The notes beneath the pieces were generated by a model. The model worked only from the letters and a program-made list of their open reading frames with translations. It ran no database searches and had not been told where the DNA came from. A program made the translations under genes and the position numbers. Source: Prochlorococcus marinus str. MIT 9312 (GTDB taxonomy: Bacteria > Cyanobacteriota > Cyanobacteriia > PCC-6307 > Cyanobiaceae). Taken from it: DNA of 64,000 bases. The stretch lies in contig NC_007577.1 in the NCBI RefSeq assembly GCF_000012645.1, positions 992,001-1,056,000 of the forward strand. Direction: 5' to 3'. The first letter of the stretch is position 1. The number at the start of each line of letters is the position of its first letter. Positions 59,263 to 64,000 of this stretch are shown in pieces.

Positions 59263-59427
59263 TTCATAAATCTCTTAATGTTTGATTAATTATCTTTCTA
59301 TAATATTACTCCTATTACATAGATAAATTTAAAAAAGATGAAAGGATTTCTCAAAATCAAGACCTTTTAGTGAGATTAAAGAAATAAGAAAATATCTTAC
59401 TGAAGTTTAAAATTACTTAATTCTTAT

Positions 59428-59463
59428 TTATAAAATATTTAGGAACTTGGTCTTTTATAGATG
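59428..59463 (+). repeat. Copy of the tRNA-Pro leader without tRNA
   Basis: 36 bases match 60599-60634 with 2 mismatches (TTATAAAATATTTAG then TTGGTCTTTTATAGATG), then diverge. It may still act as a promoter. The remaining bases to the gene at 59556, together with 59263-59427, show only AT-rich DNA and a 28-codon frame at 59461-59547. Confidence 0.88.
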
Positions 59464-59555
59464 ACTCAACCAGTAAAACGTAAGTATGATGTTCTGCTAG
59501 AAAGATCAGCAGGTGGGGTTTTCCAGAATAGGGCTAAAGGAGTTTAATTTAATCT

Positions 59556-60521
59556 ATGAACTACTCAAAATTATCAAAAAAATTATTTTTGTCTCTAAGC
59601 ATCTTAGGACTTCTTTTGAATGCTGAACCCTCTAAATCTAATGAGTGGGAAGAGAATGCCGAAACGGTTTCTTGTACTACTGGACATGCAGACATGAGTA
59701 ATGCTGCAGTTGGTGCAGATCACTCCCAACCCTTTTCAATTGTTTCCAATGCAGTTAATCCACATAAAGCTTGTCTGCAAACACCAGAAGGTTATGAAAT
59801 AACTCTATACAAAGTAGGAATGTGCAAAAATAATCCATTTGACGAAACTAATGATAATGTTAATCTCGCCTTTACTGAAGCAAATGGTTGCGTATGGACA
59901 ATGGAATCCTCTGCGGGGGCAACTGTAGACTTAGCAGCGAGTTTAGGTCAATCATCTGCACTACCATCAGCAAGTAGTAGACCACCTTCAGGTACTTATA
60001 AATATTTTCTTATTGTAATGAATCCAAATATCAAATTAAAAGGATCTTTTATAACTACAGACGCTACTAACGGGGGGACTTTCCATACAAAACCAGGGAC
60101 TTCAGAGGTTGATACAGAGGGAGAATTTGATAGCAGCTTATCTTCATCTCAATTTTTTACAGCTGATTTTAGTGATGCGCTTGGATTCAATAATAGAGAT
60201 GAATGTAGGTATTCCTATCAAAGAACAGTTTCAACTGGTTCTAATCAAGGAGTGATACAAGCTGTTTTAACAAATGATCTGTTTGAAACTGCAACCACTT
60301 GTAGTGGGATAACTAAATTAGTTGGTCAATTTAAAGCTACAACTCCAGTTGTGATTAGTGATGAAACTAATGGATTAGAAATTGCATTTAGTATTTCAGG
60401 AGCAGGACTTTGGGTTGAAGGCGGCGGTGGCGGTGGCGGTGCAGGTCATCCAAGAAGCTTACATAATCAGCCAATATATGCTTACGCAGGTGACTTTGTA
60501 CCCAAATTCAAAAAGTTTTAG
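59556..60521 (+). CDS. Secreted protein with C-terminal Gly-rich run, unknown function
   Basis: The 321-residue product has a signal peptide (MNYSKLSKKLFLSLSILGLL, cleavage near SKS-N at about 28). The mature part is acidic, Ser/Thr-rich and probably beta-rich, with six Cys (VSCTTGH, KACLQT, MCKNN, NGCVWT, DECRYS, TTCSG) that may pair. Near the C-terminus seven or eight consecutive Gly (WVEGGGGGGGAG) precede a basic tail. No family is recognised; a surface or extracellular role is inferred. It lies between the leader copy and the intact tRNA-Pro in the island. Its neighbour at 57583 is also Gly-rich. Confidence 0.75.
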   Translation: MNYSKLSKKLFLSLSILGLLLNAEPSKSNEWEENAETVSCTTGHADMSNAAVGADHSQPFSIVSNAVNPHKACLQTPEGYEITLYKVGMCKNNPFDETNDNVNLAFTEANGCVWTMESSAGATVDLAASLGQSSALPSASSRPPSGTYKYFLIVMNPNIKLKGSFITTDATNGGTFHTKPGTSEVDTEGEFDSSLSSSQFFTADFSDALGFNNRDECRYSYQRTVSTGSNQGVIQAVLTNDLFETATTCSGITKLVGQFKATTPVVISDETNGLEIAFSISGAGLWVEGGGGGGGAGHPRSLHNQPIYAYAGDFVPKFKKF

Positions 60522-60598
60522 TAAAAAGCGACAAATCACTAACTTTTCAAACGACAAAATAGCTGCAAAAATAGTTTTCTAGCCTTAAAAGTGATTTT

Positions 60599-60634
60599 TT
60601 ATAAAATATTTAGCAATTTGGTCTTTTATAGATG
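60599..60634 (+). promoter_or_regulatory. Native tRNA-Pro leader / promoter region
   Basis: This 36-bp segment, 26 bases before the tRNA, occurs three times in the window (57.29, 59.43 and 60.60 kb). TTATAAAAT and TTTTATAGAT look like -10 type elements. The recurrence of the leader is the key to seeing the scars. Confidence 0.6.
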
Positions 60635-60660
60635 TCTTTTATGAACTAAGATCTTATGAG

Positions 60661-60737
60661 CGGGGCGTGGCGCAGCTTGGTAGCGCGGGTGCTTTGGGAG
60701 CACTAGGTCGCAGGTTCGAATCCTGTCGCCCCGACCA
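60661..60737 (+). tRNA. trnP: tRNA-Pro (anticodon TGG), intact
   Basis: The cloverleaf has acceptor CGGGGCG/CGCCCCG, D arm GCGC-GCGC, anticodon stem GGTGC/GCACT with loop TTTGGGA (TGG), T arm GCAGG-TTCGAAT-CCTGT, and discriminator A at 60734. CCA is encoded (60735-60737). It is the only complete copy of the tRNA in the window, and the attachment point of the island. Confidence 0.98.
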
Positions 60738-60756
60738 TTTAAAAACCAAGTCATAC

Positions 60757-60785
60757 AAGAGAGTTTCCCAGACTCTCTTTTTTAT
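60757..60785 (+). terminator. Rho-independent terminator after tRNA-Pro
   Basis: An 8-bp stem AAGAGAGT/ACTCTCTT with loop TTCCCAG is followed by TTTTTATT. Starts 19 bases past the encoded CCA. A related hairpin with compensatory pair changes lies at 62741. Confidence 0.92.
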
Positions 60786-60808
60786 TGCCAAGTATAAGAA
60801 AAATAAGA

Positions 60809-60835
60809 CTTAGCGATTATATAGCGATTATTTGC
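60809..60835 (+). repeat. 27-bp direct repeat, copy 1
   Basis: CTTAGCGATTATATAGCGATTATTTGC; 26 of 27 bases are identical to 62521-62547. Internally it is itself a tandem pair of TAGCGATTAT. Located 72 bases downstream of the tRNA. It may be an integrase arm site or a recombination border; in the same orientation as copy 2. Confidence 0.85.
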
Positions 60836-60875
60836 TATACCTTGCATAACCTTGCCGACTTAATCGCTCATACTT

Positions 60876-60897
60876 GTGCAAGTAGTAAGCGTTTCAT
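60876..60897 (-). pseudogene. Start fragment of a MKRLLLA-type secretory gene
   Basis: On the minus strand ATGAAACGCTTACTACTTGC encodes MKRLLLA, then AQV and a stop. The 22 bases are identical to 61267-61288. Its ATG overlaps the stop of the 104-residue gene (ATGA), as if a secretory gene once followed in the same operon and was cut away. Matches the start expected for the gene at the window's end. Confidence 0.7.
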
Positions 60898-61208
60898 TTG
60901 TTTTCTTCAATATATTGTTCGATTTTCTTAATAACCCTTTTTAATATTTCTTTATTTTCTTCTGTATAGTTTTCATATTCAGATTTCCCAGGAGAAAGAT
61001 TCAGCCTCCAATCTGTCTGAGCCTTGATTCTTTGTATTTCCTCTTCTGCATTTGGGTGTACCAAAATGGCGTCGGCATATCTAGCTATTAAAAACTTAAC
61101 TTGGTTCTCAAGTTTTTCTTGTGGAACTTTTACAAATCCATCCCAAAGAAATTTAATTACAAAACCAATTAATGCAAGTTTTAAAAGAGCATCTAAAAAA
61201 GGACTCAT
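60894..61208 (-). CDS. Small N-terminally anchored membrane protein, unknown function
   Basis: The 104-residue product has an N-terminal membrane helix (about 5-22, LDALLKLALIGFVIKFLW), followed by a charged helical soluble region (KVPQEKLENQVKFLIARYAD, then AEEEIQRIKAQTDWRLN) and a Glu/Lys-rich coiled tail (NKEILKRVIKKIEQYIEENK). No family is recognised. A promoter-like cassette lies 12 bases upstream of the start, and the stop codon overlaps the MKRLLLA fragment. Confidence 0.7.
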   Translation of the reverse strand: MSPFLDALLKLALIGFVIKFLWDGFVKVPQEKLENQVKFLIARYADAILVHPNAEEEIQRIKAQTDWRLNLSPGKSEYENYTEENKEILKRVIKKIEQYIEENK

Positions 61209-61220
61209 AAAAAAGAGGGT

Positions 61221-61250
61221 TTTATCCCTCTATTTTAGATCGACTGTCAA
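61221..61250 (-). promoter_or_regulatory. Promoter-like 30-bp cassette, copy 1
   Basis: Minus strand: perfect -35 TTGACA, then an 18-base spacer, then GATAAA as -10. The start of the 104-residue gene is about 12 bases after the -10. Within the same stretch, AGAGGG-CCCTCT forms a hairpin followed by six T, so a terminator-like leader may also be present. 29 of 30 bases match 62437-62466; 26 of 30 match 62903-62932. Confidence 0.6.
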
Positions 61251-61288
61251 TTAATAACTCTTAGCGGTGCAAGTAGTAAGCGTTTCAT
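61247..61288 (-). pseudogene. Start fragment of a MKRLLLA-type secretory gene, second copy
   Basis: ATGAAACGCTTACTACTTGCA runs into codons PLRVIN and a stop that lies within the TTGACA of the promoter cassette. This junction looks like a recombination joint. Only 7 codons match the signal peptide; the rest of the gene is absent. Confidence 0.7.
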
Positions 61289-61411
61289 GTTTTTAAAAAT
61301 CAAGAAATATAAAAATACTTTAAACGCTTATAACTATTGACTTAACAATACTAAAAAATAAAACTTATTTTGGTAATTTTATTAGATTAGTTAATTTAAT
61401 AAAAGATTGAT

Positions 61412-61798
61412 ATGGCTAGGAGAAGTTTTAGTTTTGGTGCATCAGAAGAACTTAAATGTTTAGATGGTTTGAAAAGATTTGAAATTGAAACTGATTCTGG
61501 AGCAGTAGATGTTTGCTATGCAGCAAGAGTTGTGACCGATTCTATTTTTCTTCCTTGGCGAATTTATGTGAAGGATTACGTGTTTTCGAAAGATGGTGAT
61601 ACATACTATGTTCCTTCTGAAGATAATATTAATTATTTTCAAGCTAATGGTGAACTTCCAAATACTATTCCTGAATATTCACTAACTAAGGTTGATATAG
61701 TTTCAGGAAATTTTCTTTGGATTGGATTAGGATTCTTATTGTTATATGTAGGAATTAGTAGCTTTTTTGAAAAGGACGAAACTAAAGATAAAGATTAG
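61412..61798 (+). CDS. Small protein with C-terminal membrane helix, unknown function
   Basis: The 128-residue product begins MARRSFSFGASEELKCLDGL, has a beta-rich soluble part (about 20-100, with VDVCYAARVVTDSIFLPWRI and GDTYYVPSED) and a membrane helix (104-120, FLWIGLGFLLLYVGI) near a short acidic tail (EKDETKDKD). No family is recognised. It is the only plus-strand gene in this part of the island. Its stop overlaps a minus-strand relic of a signal-peptide gene. Confidence 0.7.
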   Translation: MARRSFSFGASEELKCLDGLKRFEIETDSGAVDVCYAARVVTDSIFLPWRIYVKDYVFSKDGDTYYVPSEDNINYFQANGELPNTIPEYSLTKVDIVSGNFLWIGLGFLLLYVGISSFFEKDETKDKD

Positions 61799-61857
61799 AC
61801 AACAACAGCAGTAGTTAAAGCTTGAGCTGCTAGTAGTGCTAGAAGTAAGCGTTTTGT
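61795..61857 (-). pseudogene. Relic of a MKRLLLA-type signal peptide without start codon
   Basis: Minus-strand codons read (T)KRLLLALLAAQALTTAVVV then a stop. The position of the usual Met has ACA, with an in-frame stop two codons before it, so it is not translated as is. Compared with the window-end gene (LAALALPAAVNA) the same leader is recognisable. Confidence 0.65.
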
Positions 61858-61893
61858 TTCTTATTCAGTTTTTGTAATATTCACAAAAAACTC

Positions 61894-62415
61894 TTATCCT
61901 TTTTTATTTATGCTTTCCTTAAAAAAACAATATACCGCTGCATCCTTGACACCTAGTTTTTTAGCTGCCTCTTTATCACTAAGATCAGACGTTGCCCATG
62001 CATAACAAATATTTCTTTTGCTTGCTCGAGTAATTATGGCGAATAGAAGAATTAATGCCACAGAAACATACACAACTAAACTCATCAAAGCAACTTGATC
62101 TTTTCCTTTAGCCTTTTCTTTCCTTGAATTCTTATTTTGTGAACTAACGCTATCATCATTTCTCTTGGTTGATTTTTTGTTTATATCGTTGACACTAATA
62201 TTTTCAACTTTAGTAAATTCTTGTTTTTTATAACCACTTAGAAATTCATATGCATCATTTATTAGCTTTAACCTTTCTTCGGCATTAACATCATTTTTAT
62301 TTAAATCAGGATGCCATTTCTTAGCCTCTTTTCTATATGCTTGCTTTAGTTCATTCTCGTCAAAATCGGATTGTAAACCTAAAATCAATAAATAATAAGC
62401 TATGTCTTTTGTCAA
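61894..62415 (-). CDS. J-domain (DnaJ-like) membrane protein, TTG start
   Basis: J-domain proteins recruit and stimulate Hsp70. The 173-residue product has an N-terminal J domain (about 3-60; AYYLLILGLQSDFDENELKQ, HPD in KKWHPDLNKN at 35-37, KLINDAYEFLSGYK). A Lys/Ser-rich linker follows, then one membrane helix (about 108-128; VALMSLVVYVSVALILLFAI), then a short Cys-containing end. The start is TTG at 62415 with AGGA 8 bases upstream, and the promoter cassette lies 22 bases away. An island-encoded DnaK adaptor is unusual; the target is unknown. Confidence 0.8.
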   Translation of the reverse strand: MTKDIAYYLLILGLQSDFDENELKQAYRKEAKKWHPDLNKNDVNAEERLKLINDAYEFLSGYKKQEFTKVENISVNDINKKSTKRNDDSVSSQNKNSRKEKAKGKDQVALMSLVVYVSVALILLFAIITRASKRNICYAWATSDLSDKEAAKKLGVKDAAVYCFFKESINKKG

Positions 62416-62436
62416 ATAATTCCTAAAAAGAAAGTT

Positions 62437-62466
62437 TTTATCCCTCTATGTTAGATCGACTGTCAA
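62437..62466 (-). promoter_or_regulatory. Promoter-like 30-bp cassette, copy 2
   Basis: TTGACA, an 18-base spacer and GATAAA on the minus strand, 22 bases before the TTG start of the J-domain gene. 29 of 30 bases equal copy 1. Two unrelated genes thus share one promoter sequence. Confidence 0.6.
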
Positions 62467-62502
62467 CTTGAACCACTGTAAAAAGATGAGACCTGGTACC
62501 TA

Positions 62503-62520
62503 TGTAGCACTAGGTTGCAG
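62503..62520 (+). pseudogene. Possible second tRNA-Pro fragment
   Basis: TGTAGCACTAGGTTGCAG resembles GGAGCACTAGGTCGCAG of the tRNA (anticodon stem to T stem), with about three differences. It lies immediately before the 27-mer copy 2, as does the downstream flank in copy 1 order. A chance match is possible for so short a stretch. Confidence 0.35.
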
Positions 62521-62547
62521 CTTAGCGATTATTTAGCGATTATTTGC
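62521..62547 (+). repeat. 27-bp direct repeat, copy 2
   Basis: CTTAGCGATTATTTAGCGATTATTTGC; one mismatch to 60809-60835. The two copies flank a 1.7-kb block with the 104-residue gene, the 128-residue gene and the J-domain gene, as expected for an inserted unit. Confidence 0.85.
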
Positions 62548-62670
62548 ACATCTATGCTAAACATTGCTGCAGATTGGAGCAATATTGAGACTCAAGTAAA
62601 TCCTAGTATTACCAACTCATAAGCTATAGCCTCACTTGTTTCTTATGGGTACTGTCGCAAATTGCGTACT

Positions 62671-62719
62671 GGGTGCTTTGGGAGCACTAGGTCGCAGGTT
62701 CGAATCCTGTCGCCCCGAC
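62671..62719 (+). pseudogene. 3' part of tRNA-Pro(TGG), undecayed
   Basis: 49 bases identical to the intact tRNA from its anticodon stem through the discriminator and first C of CCA (60687-60735). The 5' acceptor and D arm are absent, and upstream sequence is unrelated. Perfect identity suggests a recent event or gene conversion from the intact gene. Confidence 0.93.
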
Positions 62720-62740
62720 TCTTAAAAACCAAGTCATGCT

Positions 62741-62767
62741 AGCGAGTTACCCAGACTCGCTTTTTTA
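62741..62767 (+). terminator. Terminator linked to the 3' tRNA remnant
   Basis: A 7-bp stem AGCGAGT/ACTCGCT, loop TACCCAG, then TTTTTT. Related to 60757 but with A-T pairs changed to G-C on both sides (compensatory), so both hairpins have been kept functional in separate lineages. Confidence 0.9.
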
Positions 62768-62902
62768 TTGGAAATTATGTCGGTTACTTCAGCCGACAAA
62801 AAGCCGACAATTGCATGATTTTTCTTAGTTGTTCATAGGTGTACTCAGTTATTCAATCCGACAGTTATGAACTAAAAATACATTTATAAGTTTTGGTGCT
62901 AC

Positions 62903-62932
62903 TTTACCCCTCTAATATAGATCGGCTGTCAA
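62903..62932 (-). promoter_or_regulatory. Promoter-like cassette, copy 3 (orphan)
   Basis: 26 of 30 bases match copy 1. TTGACA is kept, while the -10 is GGTAAA. No gene starts downstream on the minus strand before the tRNA remnant, so it probably lost its gene. The 62416-62935 gap otherwise holds only the scars listed here. Confidence 0.5.
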
Positions 62933-62935
62933 CAG

Positions 62936-63295
62936 TTAAAAAGATATTTGGTTCTTTTTCCATTCGTTAAACCATTTCATAGCTAATCTAGCTTTTTCTT
63001 TTTCAGTCCTTTCCTCTGGTGGCCATTGCCACGGAACTAAACCACCTAATGCAGCAATATTTCTATCGGTGTCTTTAAAAAATGCAGCGTCACATTTACG
63101 GCAGCCCCAAGTTCTATGAATTGGCATATCTGGTTGGCATCCCGCAATATGCCATTTTCCAGAATGAGCAGCTTCAGCAGTTGGCATCCCAAACATTGAA
63201 GGCCTAACTTCTCTAGTCTTGCAAAGTGGACAGACTATGGGTTTTCTTGAACAGATAAACCAATCTTGTCTTTCTGGTATTGGATTGCAAGTCAT
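62936..63295 (-). CDS. Putative zinc-binding protein with Cys/His cluster, unknown function
   Basis: Starting at 63295 gives 119 residues (MTCNPIPERQDWF). Possible metal ligands are CPLCKTREVRPSMFG, KWHIAGC and GCRKCDAAFF: a split zinc-ribbon layout, with two CxxC pairs. The C-terminal part (GGLVPWQWPPEERTEKEKAR) is Trp/Pro-rich. The start is 1 base after the preceding gene's stop, so the pair is likely coupled. This layout recalls phage or mobile-element proteins, but I cannot name it. An earlier in-frame ATG at 63331 lies within the upstream gene. Confidence 0.65.
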   Translation of the reverse strand: MTCNPIPERQDWFICSRKPIVCPLCKTREVRPSMFGMPTAEAAHSGKWHIAGCQPDMPIHRTWGCRKCDAAFFKDTDRNIAALGGLVPWQWPPEERTEKEKARLAMKWFNEWKKNQISF

Positions 63296-63296
63296 A

Positions 63297-63479
63297 TTAC
63301 ATAAAGTCGTTAAGAATATAGTTCCAATCAACTACACCACCTTGAGCTTTGGTTTCTTTATCCATTCTTCTAAGCTCCTTTCTATACTTTTGTCTTATTG
63401 GGCTATAGTTTTTATCCAAGCTCTCATCAGGGTGGCTTAGATAGTCCATAATGTTTCTTTTAGTCCATAAGTTTTTCAT
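63297..63479 (-). CDS. 60-residue basic protein paired with the zinc-binding gene
   Basis: The product is charged and helical: MKNLWTKRNIMDYLSHPDES, then SPIRQKYRKELRRMDKETKA and the acidic-hydrophobic end VVDWNYILNDFM. It ends 1 base before the start of the next gene (stop TAA then T then ATG), the tight arrangement of a real two-gene operon. No family is recognised. A DNA- or protein-binding accessory is only a guess. Confidence 0.65.
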   Translation of the reverse strand: MKNLWTKRNIMDYLSHPDESLDKNYSPIRQKYRKELRRMDKETKAQGGVVDWNYILNDFM

Positions 63480-63542
63480 GCGTAAATAATTTCTCTTACA
63501 AGTTTGTAACCATTGATGGTATTAGCTTAGAACTTATATAAT

Positions 63543-64000
63543 TTAAATCTTTAATTTTTTTAGATCAAATTTTACAGCCTTTTTAGCAGTTGAATATGGA
63601 CTCCATCCAAAAACTAAGGATTCATGATTTCTCATGTTTTTTATAAATGATTTATGAAATTTAAGCTCATTATCAGTTACGCGTGGGTATGGAAAGTATG
63701 CAGTTCCATCAACTGAATAATTCCAATATGCAATTTTCGGTTCATTTTTATCCCACCTTAATTGAACCTCTAAATTATCAGCATTGTATGTTGGAGTTTT
63801 TATATAAGTATTCAATTTATTTCCATTACAACGTATTCCTATTCTTGCTTGTGCTTCTTGGCCTATGGAATTTAATACAGTCGTCTCTGATAAAAGATCA
63901 ATATTCACTTTGGTGATATCTGTCATAAGATCTTCCTTCGTACTATAAAAAATATTTTTTTCAGCATTAACTGCAGCTGGTAAAGCAAGAGCAGCTAGTA
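63543..64000 (-). CDS. Secreted protein of MKRLLLA-leader type (5' end beyond window)
   Basis: The frame is open to the window's right edge. Before the first ATG at 63926 it reads LAALALPAAVNA-EKNIFYSTKED, a signal peptide with cleavage after AVNA, so the true start is just beyond 64000. The mature part (about 140 residues) is soluble and beta-rich: SIGQEAQARIGIRCNGNKLN, LEVQLRWDKNEPKIAYWNYS, and FVFGWSPYS-like end. It may be periplasmic. Its leader matches the gene fragments at 60876, 61247 and 61795, so the cassette recurs within this island. Confidence 0.75.
   Translation of the reverse strand, partial: LAALALPAAVNAEKNIFYSTKEDLMTDITKVNIDLLSETTVLNSIGQEAQARIGIRCNGNKLNTYIKTPTYNADNLEVQLRWDKNEPKIAYWNYSVDGTAYFPYPRVTDNELKFHKSFIKNMRNHESLVFGWSPYSTAKKAVKFDLKKLKI

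Noticed and set aside
59461-59547. 28-codon frame beginning MTQPVKRKYDVLLERS after the leader copy
   Set aside because: Too short, no RBS, and its ATG is part of the repeated leader; not supported as a gene.
60382-60582. 66-codon frame overlapping the 3' end of the secreted Gly-rich gene
   Set aside because: It is the other frame of the same DNA and lacks an RBS; the 321-residue frame has the signal peptide.
63219-63440. 73-codon plus-strand frame over the two-gene pair
   Set aside because: The minus-strand pair has tight coupling and Cys motifs; this one is a shadow.
57283-64000. Search for an integrase, transposase or inverted repeats of an insertion sequence
   Set aside because: No frame in the island shows tyrosine or serine recombinase motifs or transposase DDE pattern, so no mobile element is called directly.

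Overview
The window is AT-rich, densely coded chromosomal DNA from a marine picocyanobacterium, almost certainly a high-light-adapted Prochlorococcus. Evidence: a ferredoxin-NADP reductase without the phycobilisome-binding CpcD domain, PsbP and PsbY, a 35-residue Hli protein, SasA, carotenoid genes (crtE, crtISO), Ycf54, short intergenic gaps, and two porin genes whose leaders carry the known Prochlorococcus Yfr1 sRNA target motif. No tool was run; all calls come from reading the sequence and from family knowledge.

Region 1 (1-50.9 kb) is conserved core genome. It opens inside crtE, followed by a DUF212 protein, a CbiA/CobB amidotransferase, the OpcA/Zwf pair that starts the oxidative pentose phosphate pathway, membrane-anchored FNR, tRNA-Glu and SasA. 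Then come prs, malQ, a RodZ-like HTH protein, a UbiB-like kinase, a PLP decarboxylase, cdsA, and clpC with two downstream genes. A plus-strand run holds lysA, a diadenylate cyclase, uppS, bioB and trhO. lipA/recR, psbP, an MsbA-type ABC exporter and a DEAD-box helicase follow. One minus-strand operon reads pdxJ-ycf54-recC-(methyltransferase)-recB-recD, so Chl/B6 factors sit with complete RecBCD. Next are plsC-TPR-bolA-grxD, an OmpR-type regulator whose receiver lacks its phospho-aspartate, and psbY-trmFO-crtISO.

Region 2 (50.9-57.2 kb) is a transition zone: tRNA-Lys, an hli gene, several very small genes, and two tandem porin genes. The porins share a perfect 1000-bp repeat covering most of the coding sequence and the terminator, and both have Yfr1-pairing leaders. 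A membrane protein and apt follow.

Region 3 (57.2-64 kb) is a genomic island built around tRNA-Pro(TGG). One complete tRNA gene (60661) is accompanied by a decayed leader plus 5' half (57.3 kb), a leader-only copy (59.4 kb), and a 3' part with its own terminator (62.7 kb). Between the scars lie a GC-richer, internally triplicated Gly-rich beta-barrel gene with an AT-rich 5' end, a secreted Gly-rich protein, a J-domain membrane protein, other small unknowns, a repeated 30-bp promoter-like cassette, a repeated 27-mer, and broken copies of one signal-peptide coding sequence (MKRLLLA...). No integrase is visible. The pattern fits repeated site-specific integration and recombination at tRNA-Pro, as known for Prochlorococcus islands and tycheposons, and this is the most interesting part of the window.
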